From the NCBI GenBank assembly GCA_000431775.1, contig FR888241.1:1-14280 (forward strand): a DNA stretch of 14,280 nt, written 5' to 3'. This stretch comes from Clostridium sp. CAG:413 (lineage in GTDB: Bacteria; Bacillota; Clostridia; Oscillospirales; Acutalibacteraceae). The translations under genes and the position numbers were made by a program. The notes under the pieces were generated by a model. It had not been told where the DNA came from. It saw only the letters and a program-made list of their open reading frames with translations, and made no database searches. Shown in pieces: positions 1 to 7,003 of this stretch. Within the stretch, counting starts at the first letter, position 1, and each line of letters starts with the position of its first letter.

Positions 1-5
1 GCTCG

Positions 6-1091
6 TCAATCGACAAAATCCTTGAGCTTTTTGCTCCTGCTGGGGTGGCGGAGCTTTCTGAGTGCTTTCGCTTCTATCTGACGGATCCTCTCACGGGTGA
101 CATTGAATATTGCGCCGACCTCTTCGAGGGTGTGCGGGTGGCCGCCCTCAAGACCGAAGCGCAGACGGAGCACCTGAGCCTCTCTCGGGGTCAGGGTCTT
201 GAGAACGTCGTTGAGCTGCTCTTTAAGAAGCATCATCGATGCGGCGTCCGCCGGTGCGGGGGCATCATCGTCGGGGATGAAGTCGCCGAGGTGGCTGTCC
301 TCCTCCTCGCCGATGGGCGTTTCAAGCGAAACGGGCTCCTGAGCGACGCGCAGGATCTCCCTGACCTTCTCAACGGGCATATCAAGCCTCTGGGCTATCT
401 CCTCGGCGGTGGGATCTCTGCCGTTCTCATGGAGCAGCTGGCTGTTGGTCTTTTTGACTTTATTGATGGTCTCAACCATATGCACGGGGATACGGATCGT
501 CCTCGCCTGGTCGGCAATGGCTCTGGTTATCGCCTGCCTTATCCACCATGTGGCGTAGGTCGAGAATTTGAAGCCCTTGGTGTAATCGAATTTATCGACC
601 GCCTTGATAAGGCCGAGGTTGCCCTCCTGAATGAGGTCAAGGAAGTGCATTCCCCTGCCCACATACCTCTTGGCGATGCTGACGACAAGGCGCAGGTTGG
701 CCTCCGCAAGGCGCTGCTTCGCTTTTTTGTCGTCATCGGCTATTCTGATAGCAAGCTCGATCTCCTCCTCGGGGGTGAGCAGCGGCACCCGGCCTATCTC
801 CTTGAGATACACCTTAACGGGGTCGTCCACATTCGCTCCCTTATCGTCGCCCGCACCGATATCGAGCGACTTCGGGATATCCACGTCAAAATTCTCGATA
901 GCGTCGCTTGAGATATCGTCCACAACTTCAATGTTATTTGCCTCGAGTGTTTCATAGAGCTTATCAAGCTCCTCAACGTCGAGATTCATCTCGATCATGG
1001 CGGCGTCGATATCCTGAGTGGTCAGCTTACCTGTGGCTTTACCTTTCTCCACAAGCGCCTTGAACGGCGTTTTCTTCTCTGTTCCTTCCAT
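6..1091 (-). CDS. rpoD: Primary RNA polymerase sigma factor (sigma-70/SigA)
   Basis: Encodes the housekeeping sigma factor that directs RNA polymerase to -10/-35 promoters. The 361-residue protein has all expected regions in order: a region 1.1-like helical segment (about 9-57), region 1.2 (about 89-118), region 2 (128-205) with the highly conserved [15 protein letters not shown] at 173-187 that recognises and melts the -10 element, region 3 (206-260), and region 4 (about 297-361) with the helix-turn-helix around [20 protein letters not shown] that binds the -35 element. The length and the short N-terminus fit Gram-positive SigA rather than the 600-residue proteobacterial RpoD. An acidic stretch (57-90) links 1.1 to 1.2. 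The TGA stop is only 5 nt from the window edge, so the gene is complete. It starts 23 nt after dnaG, as the last visible gene of the dgt-dnaG-rpoD operon. Identification is very secure. Confidence 0.98.
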   Translation of the reverse strand: MEGTEKKTPFKALVEKGKATGKLTTQDIDAAMIEMNLDVEELDKLYETLEANNIEVVDDISSDAIENFDVDIPKSLDIGAGDDKGANVDDPVKVYLKEIGRVPLLTPEEEIELAIRIADDDKKAKQRLAEANLRLVVSIAKRYVGRGMHFLDLIQEGNLGLIKAVDKFDYTKGFKFSTYATWWIRQAITRAIADQARTIRIPVHMVETINKVKKTNSQLLHENGRDPTAEEIAQRLDMPVEKVREILRVAQEPVSLETPIGEEEDSHLGDFIPDDDAPAPADAASMMLLKEQLNDVLKTLTPREAQVLRLRFGLEGGHPHTLEEVGAIFNVTRERIRQIEAKALRKLRHPSRSKKLKDFVD

Positions 1092-1114
1092 TAAAACTCA
1101 CATCCTATGTATAA

Positions 1115-2890
1115 TTATTTTTTATTAAACAGCTTCAAATATTCCTCCGCGCTGAGGGAGGAAACATCGGTAGGCTTGCTCTCAGCCGCATTTTGCAGCA
1201 CGGATATGCAATCCTCGCACTCTCTGAGCGTATTATTCAGCTCCGCAGAGCTCATATATATCCTCGTAACGCTGCCCATCTCCTCCGGGGTAAATTCCCT
1301 TGCGAAAAGGCTTAGCTCGGGGATAAAGCCCTTGTCGAGCTTGTCCGCAAGACAGCGCATTATCCGCTTGTTGAAGTCGGTCACGAAATCATCGGCGGAG
1401 AATTTATCTTTGAGCTTCGGATAAAAATCGGGGTTGCGCATAAGCGAAGCTATCAGCGTTTCCTCCGCTTTGGCGGCCCGTATATTGGCGGCTCGCTGCG
1501 GATTATTTTTATCGGCGAAGCTACGCTCTATCAGCGCCTCGCTCTCCTTGAGCCTTTTTGACTCATCGCTGCGCCGCTGCCTTGTCTTGACAGAGCGAAT
1601 CTGAGCGTTGATGCTTTCCGCCGACACGCCAAGCTCATTTGACAGCCTGGTGGCGTAGATATCGCACTCGATAGCGCTGCACTCGGCGAGTATTTGGGCT
1701 GCGGCGGTCAAGAATCGCAATTTGCCGTCGTCGGTATTGAGATTGTATTTGTTCCGCTCCTGAAGCAGGCGGTATTCCGTCTTGTTGGCGGCCATGCCGA
1801 GCAGCTCGGCGAAGCGCTCCTTGCCGTGGGTGCGGATTATCTCGTCGGCGTCCTTGCCGCCGCTCATGGTGACGACGCGGAGCTTCAGCCCCGTCTTGCC
1901 GAGCACATTAAGCGCGCGCTGCGTAGCCTCCCTGCCCGCGCCGTCGTTGTCGTAGCAGATGATTATTTCCTCTGCGTAGCGGGAGAGCAGATTCGCCTGC
2001 TCGCTTGTGAAAGCCGTGCCGAGGCAGGCTATTGCATTGGTAAAGCCCGCCTGATGCAGGGCTATGACATCCATATATCCCTCGACGAGCAGCAGCTTGT
2101 TTTCGTTGGCATTCTTGGCGAAATTCAAGGCGAAAACGCCGTTGCTCTTTTTATATACCGGAGTGTCGGAGGTGTTGATATACTTGGGCTTCGAGTCATC
2201 CATGACTCTGCCGCCGAAGGCTATCACGTTGCCCCTAAGGTCGATTATCGGGAACATCACTCGGTTGCGGAAATTATCGTAATAATTCGCCTTGCCGTTC
2301 TTATCCGAGCGCCTGACGAGGTTAGCGAGCACCATTTCCTCATAGGTGAAGCCCTTGGAGCGAAGGTGCTCCGTCAGGGCGTGCCAGCTGTTGGGCGCAT
2401 AGCCGAGGCCGAAGTGCCTGATCGTGGCGGTAGTGAGCGCACGGCGCAGAAAATAGTCGAGCGCAGGGCGGTTTTTCTCATCCATAAGGCAGGTGTTGAA
2501 AAATCTCGCTGCCTCTCGGTTCGCCGCAAGCAGACGCATTCGCCGCTTGGCAAGCGTATCGTCGTAGCCGTCCTCGGGCATGGACATCCCCGCCATCTGA
2601 GCGACGGTCTTGACCGCCTCAACATAGTCGAGGTTATCTATCCTGCGGATGAAGCTGATGACGTCGCCGCCCGCGCCGCAGCCGAAGCAATAGAATGAAT
2701 TTGTATCGGGATACACCGTGAACGACGGTGTCTTTTCGTTATGGAACGGACACAGACCCACAAGGGTCTTGAACAGACACAGACCCACAAGGGTCTTGCC
2801 CCGCCGCCGCAGAGTTATGTGGGAGGATATCACTTCCTCGATATCGACCCGCTCTTGCAGCTCCTGGATAAATCGCTCGCTGATAGCCAT
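1115..2890 (-). CDS. dnaG: DNA primase DnaG
   Basis: Synthesises RNA primers at the replication fork, working with the DnaB helicase. The 591-residue protein has the N-terminal CHC2-type zinc-binding domain (about 1-105) with ligands C47, H50, C68 and C71 (LCPFHNEKTPSF, then FYCFGCGAGGD), the catalytic core with the TOPRIM acidic residues E270 (VEGYMD), D314/D316 (CYDNDGAGR) and D347 (DADE), and a helical C-terminal helicase-interaction region. The ATG is preceded by a GAGGTGG ribosome binding site. An oddity is an extra nine-residue copy of KTLVGLC[P/L]F at 32-40, directly before the normal copy at 41-49; it stems from a 27-bp tandem duplication and leaves the reading frame and all canonical zinc ligands intact while adding a surplus Cys38. 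The gene lies 38 nt after the CHAP-like gene and 23 nt before rpoD, in the macromolecular-synthesis operon. Confidence 0.97.
   Translation of the reverse strand: MAISERFIQELQERVDIEEVISSHITLRRRGKTLVGLCLFKTLVGLCPFHNEKTPSFTVYPDTNSFYCFGCGAGGDVISFIRRIDNLDYVEAVKTVAQMAGMSMPEDGYDDTLAKRRMRLLAANREAARFFNTCLMDEKNRPALDYFLRRALTTATIRHFGLGYAPNSWHALTEHLRSKGFTYEEMVLANLVRRSDKNGKANYYDNFRNRVMFPIIDLRGNVIAFGGRVMDDSKPKYINTSDTPVYKKSNGVFALNFAKNANENKLLLVEGYMDVIALHQAGFTNAIACLGTAFTSEQANLLSRYAEEIIICYDNDGAGREATQRALNVLGKTGLKLRVVTMSGGKDADEIIRTHGKERFAELLGMAANKTEYRLLQERNKYNLNTDDGKLRFLTAAAQILAECSAIECDIYATRLSNELGVSAESINAQIRSVKTRQRRSDESKRLKESEALIERSFADKNNPQRAANIRAAKAEETLIASLMRNPDFYPKLKDKFSADDFVTDFNKRIMRCLADKLDKGFIPELSLFAREFTPEEMGSVTRIYMSSAELNNTLRECEDCISVLQNAAESKPTDVSSLSAEEYLKLFNKK
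2744..2797. repeat. 27-bp in-frame tandem duplication inside dnaG
   Basis: Two adjacent 27-bp units, 2744-2770 and 2771-2797, differ at a single base (G2748 versus A2775). On the coding strand the unit encodes KTLVGLCPF (the normal zinc-finger copy) and KTLVGLCLF (the extra upstream copy), so the one difference is CCG to CTG, Pro to Leu. Each unit contains a perfect 6-bp inverted repeat, AGACCC-ACAA-GGGTCT (2754-2769 and 2781-2796), which is a plausible cause of replication slippage. Confidence 0.95.
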
Positions 2891-2928
2891 AAGCCCACCT
2901 CGCTTCCCTAACGGCTCAGCATTTTATT

Positions 2929-3846
2929 TCACTTTCGTTTGTTTTTGATTATCAATATCACAATTATCATGACCGCCGCAAGACCCGCACAAAGGGGCAG
3001 GAGCTTCGCCGCATATCCGTCGGAGGCGTTCTTTGCCTCTGCGGAGGTAACGGGTGCCGTGCACGCATGGGTAGTGGACACCGCAGCGGTCGACGGCACG
3101 GAGATGAATTCCGTCGTCGTCTCTGATAAAGCCGTAGTAGCGGTCGTCGCCGCGGAGGTCGATAACGCCGTTGTCATGGTCGCGGTCGCCTTGACCGTCG
3201 CTTTGACGGTGGTTTGCTTCACGGTCGTCGGTTTTGCCGTTGTCGCCTTTGCCGTAGTCGGCGCGGCGGTGGTCGTCGGCTTCTCGGTCACTGTCTGAGA
3301 AACGCCTCTCGGCACGGGGTCGGCATTGCCGCCGAGACCGACGGGAGTATATAAATAGTATGAATCCGATGGGTATTTCAGCCGCCTGCCGACGCCCGCC
3401 TTGCCCTCCCAGACCACATTCTGCTCAAACAGAGCGAGCTTGCCGTCGGAGTAATCCTTGACTATTGCCCAGTGGTCGCTTGAGGAGCCTCGCATAGCAG
3501 CCGTGCAATAGACCACGTCGCCTTTCTTAGGCTCGGAGGTCGGCTCAAAAGCATAGCCCTCGGTGAGCATGACAAGCCCTGTATTCGCATAGGCGAGCAC
3601 CTCAAGCCCGAATGCTTCACGGTAAAATCGCATTATCAGCTCGTTGCACTGGTAATAGCTGTCATTTTCGTTATACAGGGCGTCAACGCCGCAAAAGGTA
3701 TCCGCAACGAAGCCCTTTCCTTTTATTTCTTTATATGTACCGCCGCTGACATCGTCATACCAATTTGCAAACGAGCTGACGGATATTGCAGCCGCAAGAA
3801 GCAGCGCCGCGGCAACGACGGAGATATATTTAATTCTCTTTTTCAT
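2929..3846 (-). CDS. Secreted, membrane-anchored CHAP-like (putative peptidoglycan amidase/peptidase) protein
   Basis: The likely start is the ATG at 3846, giving 305 residues; an extension to 3888 would run into dgt and put 14 residues before an obvious signal peptide. Residues 1-27 are a signal peptide (MKKR, hydrophobic core, SSFA before Asn28). Residues 28-170 look like a CHAP/papain-fold domain: Cys67 in YYQCNELIMRFY, His125 in SSSDHWAIV after KKGDVVYC, and Glu141/Asn143 in LFEQN would form the catalytic set. Residues 189-262 are Thr-rich low complexity with about five tandem TT[AV]K[APQ]-type repeats (197-220), a typical wall-spanning stalk. Residues 282-300 form a membrane helix followed by KNKRK, so the protein would be anchored with its domain outside. 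No LPxTG motif is visible. It begins 1 nt after the dgt stop, suggesting translational coupling, and sits between dgt and dnaG. The family assignment is by motif only; substrate and activity are unproven. Confidence 0.72.
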   Translation of the reverse strand: MKKRIKYISVVAAALLLAAAISVSSFANWYDDVSGGTYKEIKGKGFVADTFCGVDALYNENDSYYQCNELIMRFYREAFGLEVLAYANTGLVMLTEGYAFEPTSEPKKGDVVYCTAAMRGSSSDHWAIVKDYSDGKLALFEQNVVWEGKAGVGRRLKYPSDSYYLYTPVGLGGNADPVPRGVSQTVTEKPTTTAAPTTAKATTAKPTTVKQTTVKATVKATATMTTALSTSAATTATTALSETTTEFISVPSTAAVSTTHACTAPVTSAEAKNASDGYAAKLLPLCAGLAAVMIIVILIIKNKRK

Positions 3847-3847
3847 A

Positions 3848-4861
3848 TCAGAATGCGTCTCCGAGCTTGCTCCACGCCTTGGGCACAAACAATTCGGTAA
3901 AAACCTTAACGGCGTATCTGTCGGTCATGCCGGCAATGAAGTCGCACGCCGCGGTCGGCACTCCGTCACGCTTCGCAATGGCTACGAACTGCTCGGGCAT
4001 CTGCTCGGGATTCTCTGAGTAATAGAAGTAAAGGCGCTGTATCATCTCTATTGCCTTCTTTTCCTCGCCCTTGCAGGCGGGGTTGGTGTAGACCTTGGCA
4101 AACATAAATTCATGCAGCTCGTCAAAGACCTCGGCAACGCCCTTCTCAAGGACGATATCGTCTCCGCTGTGCTCGATGCAGCTGATAACAAGGGTGTTTA
4201 TCCTTGCGCTCTTTGAATGCCCCAGCTCGTTGCGAATGGCAAGCGGGATATCCTCCTCGCACATTATGCCGGCGATTGTAGCGTCGTCAATATCGTGATT
4301 TATGTAGGCGATCCTGTCGGCAAGGCGGACAACACGTCCCTCAAGGGTCGCCGCCTGCTCGCCGCTTGTGTGGCGCTCGATGCCGTTGCGGACCTCAAAG
4401 GTGAGATTCAGCCCCCTGCCCTCTTTTTCGATCTTATCCACCACACGCAGGCTCTGTTGATAATGCCTGAAACCGTTGGGGCAGACAGCATTCAGCGCAC
4501 GCTCGCCCGCATGGCCGAACGGGGTATGACCGAGATCATGGCCGAGCGCGATAGCCTCGGTCAGGTCGCCGTTGAGCAGCAGAGCGCCCGAAATAGTCCT
4601 TGCGATCTGAGCCACTTCAAGAGTATGAGTCAGTCTTGTGCGGTAGTAATCGCCCTCGGGTGAAAGGAAAACCTGAGTTTTATGTTTCAGCCGTCTGAAA
4701 GAGCTGCAATGGATGATCCTATCCCTGTCGCGCTGGAAAACGGTGCGGATAGGGCACTCCTCCTCGGGGCGAAGCCGACCCTTGCTCTCGGCGGCAAACG
4801 CCGCCCTCGGCGAGAGGATCTCTTTCTCCCTCCTACAGGCGTTTTCTCTGATGGTATCCAT
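3848..4861 (-). CDS. dgt: Deoxyguanosinetriphosphate triphosphohydrolase-like HD protein
   Basis: Predicted to hydrolyse dNTPs to deoxynucleosides and triphosphate, limiting or balancing the dNTP pool. The 337-residue protein carries the HD-domain metal site: H79 (RTRLTHTLEVAQIA), H108-D109 (ALGHDLGHTPFGHAGE) and D182 (LADRIAYINHD). The N-terminal signatures ECPIRTVFQRDRDRIIHCSSFRRLKHKTQVF are characteristic of the short, type-2 clostridial dGTPase family, which is shorter than the roughly 500-residue E. coli Dgt. The ATG at 4861 follows a strong AAGGGGTGA ribosome binding site. It is the first visible gene of the dgt-(CHAP)-dnaG-rpoD operon; the combination with dnaG is common in Clostridia. 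Whether dGTP is the preferred substrate cannot be told from the sequence. Confidence 0.95.
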   Translation of the reverse strand: MDTIRENACRREKEILSPRAAFAAESKGRLRPEEECPIRTVFQRDRDRIIHCSSFRRLKHKTQVFLSPEGDYYRTRLTHTLEVAQIARTISGALLLNGDLTEAIALGHDLGHTPFGHAGERALNAVCPNGFRHYQQSLRVVDKIEKEGRGLNLTFEVRNGIERHTSGEQAATLEGRVVRLADRIAYINHDIDDATIAGIMCEEDIPLAIRNELGHSKSARINTLVISCIEHSGDDIVLEKGVAEVFDELHEFMFAKVYTNPACKGEEKKAIEMIQRLYFYYSENPEQMPEQFVAIAKRDGVPTAACDFIAGMTDRYAVKVFTELFVPKAWSKLGDAF

Positions 4862-5036
4862 TTAATCACCCCTTCAATTAATAAATACAAGCCGTTTCGG
4901 TCGAATCCTTTACGGAAATTATGAACAAATTGTAAATAATACACCGCCGTGCCCGTTTTCGGCACAGCGGCACAGAGAAATTGCGTTCTTTGATTTTTCC
5001 GTCTTGTGCGGAAGTCGGAATTGAAAAATTACGCCC
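4862..5036. other. Intergenic region between nadE and dgt
   Basis: This 175-nt AT-rich gap is the largest in the window and separates the prs-to-nadE unit from the dgt operon. It contains a GC-rich hairpin (4942-4972) described separately. A promoter for dgt is expected on the minus strand between the hairpin and 4861. Candidate elements such as TTTACA, CATAAT and TATTTA occur there, but no pair has good spacing, so I do not call one. Confidence 0.5.
4942..4972 (-). terminator. Probable terminator hairpin after nadE
   Basis: Read on the minus strand, GUGCCGCUGUGCC pairs with GGCACGGCGGUG across a GAAAACG loop: 12 pairs including three G-U pairs. It lies 64 nt past the nadE stop. The stem is followed by UAUUAUUUACAAUUUG, which is A/U-rich but not a clean U-tract, so intrinsic termination is likely but not certain. 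Confidence 0.45.
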
Positions 5037-6974
5037 TCACAGTCTTTCCGCTTCGGCGAGCCATGCGGCTGCGGAGGCGTCGCCGGGCATACGCCAGTCG
5101 CCGCGGGGCGAAAGGGCGATGCTGCCGACCTTGACTCCGTCGGGTACGCAGTTACGCTTGAACTGCTGGCTGAAGAAGCGGCGGCAGAATGTGACGAGCC
5201 ATTTCTTGATCGTTTCGCCGTCGAAATCGTCCTTAAACGCCTTGCAGGCGAGGAAATATATCTTGGCTGGCGAGAAGCCGTAGCGGAGCATATAATAAAG
5301 GAAAAAGTCATGCAGCGCATAGGGGCCGACTATGCTCTCGGTCTGCTGCGCTATCTTGCCGCTCGCGTCGGGCGGCAGCAGCTCGGGGCTTATTGGGGTG
5401 TCGGCGATATCCCTGAGCGCATCGGAGCTGCTCTCAAAGGTGCCGCCCTTGATAAGGCTCTCTATCATCCAGCGTATCAGCGTCTTGGGGATAGTGGCGT
5501 TTACGCCGTACATGCTCATGTGGTCGCCGTTGTAGGTGCACCAGCCGAGGGCGGATTCGCTCAGGTCGCCCGTGCCGATGACTATGCCGCCGACCTTGCC
5601 CGCAAGATCCATGAGCACCTGCGTGCGCTCACGAGCCTGAGAATTCTCATAGGTCAGGTCAAACTGCTCGGGGTCGTGGCCTATATCGGCGAAATGCTGC
5701 ATACAGGCAGCTTTTATATTTATCTCCTCAACGGTGACGCCGAGAGATTCCATAAGCGAAATGGCGTTGTTATAGGTTCTGTCCGTCGTGCCGAAGCAGG
5801 GCATAGTGACGCCTACCACGTCGGAAGCGGGTCTGCCTAGCTCCTTGACCGCCTGCACGCTCACGAGCAGCGCAAGGGTCGAGTCAAGCCCGCCCGAAAT
5901 ACCGATAACGGGGCGGCAATTCGTCTTGATAAGGCGTTTCTTGAGACCTGCGACCTGCATTTCAAATATGGCAAGGCATCTCTCGGTGCGGTGCTTCTCG
6001 GTGTCGGGCACAAAGGGCAGCTTGCCTATCTTATAGTATGAGCCGTCAGAAGCGGACTCCGCCTTGGGGACTCTAACGGTCTGTATGGCGGGGTCGCCGT
6101 AGCGCTTCCTGCAATCGGTGAAGCTGCTCTTTTTGGCTCTGTCGCTGCGGATGCGCTCAATGTCGACATCGGTTATCAATATATAATCGCTCGTCAGGGG
6201 CTTCTCCTGCTCGCAAAGGAGCTTGCCGTTCTCGGCGATAAGCGAATGACCCGAGAAAACAAGGTCGGTGGTCGATTCAAGGCTGCCTGCCGAGCAGTAG
6301 GCATAGGCGCAGATGCTGCCCGCCGACTGCTGAATAACTATCTGACGGCGGTATTCACGCTTTGCAATAACTTCATTGCTGGCGGAGAGATTGGCTATGA
6401 CCTCCGCGCCCGCAAGACAGAGCAGAGTGCTCGGGGGCAGGGGCGCCCAGAGATCCTCGCAGATCTCGAAGCCGACCTTAACGCCGCCGAGGTCAAACAC
6501 GGAGCTGCCGACCGGTACGGTGTAGCTCTCGCCGCTTATACCGAGCTCGGCCGAAGTTATCGACTCGGGAGCGCCGTCCGCAGAGTCAAACCATCTCTTC
6601 TCATAGAATTCGCCGTAATTCGGGATAAAGGTCTTGGGCACAACGCCCACGACCCTGCCGCCGAAGAAAATGACGGCGCAGTTATAAAGCGAGCCGCTCA
6701 TCACGACGGGGGCGCCGACCGCGAAGGCAACGCCGCATTTGGCGCTCTCCGCGGCAAGCGTGTCAAGCGCCGACTTGACCCCGTCACCGAGGGTGCGCTG
6801 AGCGAATAGATCGGCGCAGGTGTAGCCGGTCAGCCCCAGCTCGGGGAAAACAAGCAGATCGACATTCTTATCGGCGGCGCTGCGGATATAATCCACGGTG
6901 CGCTGCGTATTCAGCTCCACATCCGCCACCTCAACGTCGGGGACGGCGCAGGCTACTCTGAAATAATCAAACAT
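5037..6974 (-). CDS. nadE: Glutamine-dependent NAD+ synthetase
   Basis: Catalyses the last step of NAD+ synthesis, amidating nicotinate adenine dinucleotide with ammonia channelled from glutamine, with ATP as energy source. The 645-residue length is that of the two-domain enzyme. The N-terminal nitrilase-fold glutaminase shows the catalytic triad E45 (FPELGLTGY), K114 (VPKTFIPNYGEFYEKRWF) and C172 (FEICEDLW). The C-terminal synthetase domain has the ATP P-loop SGGLDS at 360-365 and the conserved GTGDLSESALGWCTYNGDHM segment. The ATG at 6974 follows AGAGGT with 6-nt spacing. It starts 29 nt after the phosphoesterase gene and appears to close the transcription unit that begins at prs, which makes PRPP, another NAD precursor. 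Identification is secure. Confidence 0.97.
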   Translation of the reverse strand: MFDYFRVACAVPDVEVADVELNTQRTVDYIRSAADKNVDLLVFPELGLTGYTCADLFAQRTLGDGVKSALDTLAAESAKCGVAFAVGAPVVMSGSLYNCAVIFFGGRVVGVVPKTFIPNYGEFYEKRWFDSADGAPESITSAELGISGESYTVPVGSSVFDLGGVKVGFEICEDLWAPLPPSTLLCLAGAEVIANLSASNEVIAKREYRRQIVIQQSAGSICAYAYCSAGSLESTTDLVFSGHSLIAENGKLLCEQEKPLTSDYILITDVDIERIRSDRAKKSSFTDCRKRYGDPAIQTVRVPKAESASDGSYYKIGKLPFVPDTEKHRTERCLAIFEMQVAGLKKRLIKTNCRPVIGISGGLDSTLALLVSVQAVKELGRPASDVVGVTMPCFGTTDRTYNNAISLMESLGVTVEEINIKAACMQHFADIGHDPEQFDLTYENSQARERTQVLMDLAGKVGGIVIGTGDLSESALGWCTYNGDHMSMYGVNATIPKTLIRWMIESLIKGGTFESSSDALRDIADTPISPELLPPDASGKIAQQTESIVGPYALHDFFLYYMLRYGFSPAKIYFLACKAFKDDFDGETIKKWLVTFCRRFFSQQFKRNCVPDGVKVGSIALSPRGDWRMPGDASAAAWLAEAERL

Positions 6975-7003
6975 ATCATGACCTCTTTCGGTTCTTTGAT
7001 ATT

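Noticed and set aside
45..911. A 288-codon open frame on the plus strand opposite rpoD
   Set aside because: It is the antisense of a textbook sigma factor, resembles no protein family, and arises from the codon bias of the GC-rich gene on the other strand.
1694..2698. A 334-codon open frame on the plus strand opposite dnaG
   Set aside because: It is fully antisense to conserved primase domains, with a low-complexity composition and no recognisable motifs; an overlap shadow.
2754..2796. A short CRISPR-like pair of repeats with hairpins
   Set aside because: There are only two directly adjacent units without a spacer, inside a coding region and in frame; this is a tandem duplication, not a CRISPR array.
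3847..3888. A 14-codon N-terminal extension of the CHAP-like protein overlapping dgt
   Set aside because: The extension would precede a standard signal peptide and overlap the end of dgt; the internal Met at 3846 gives the expected start.
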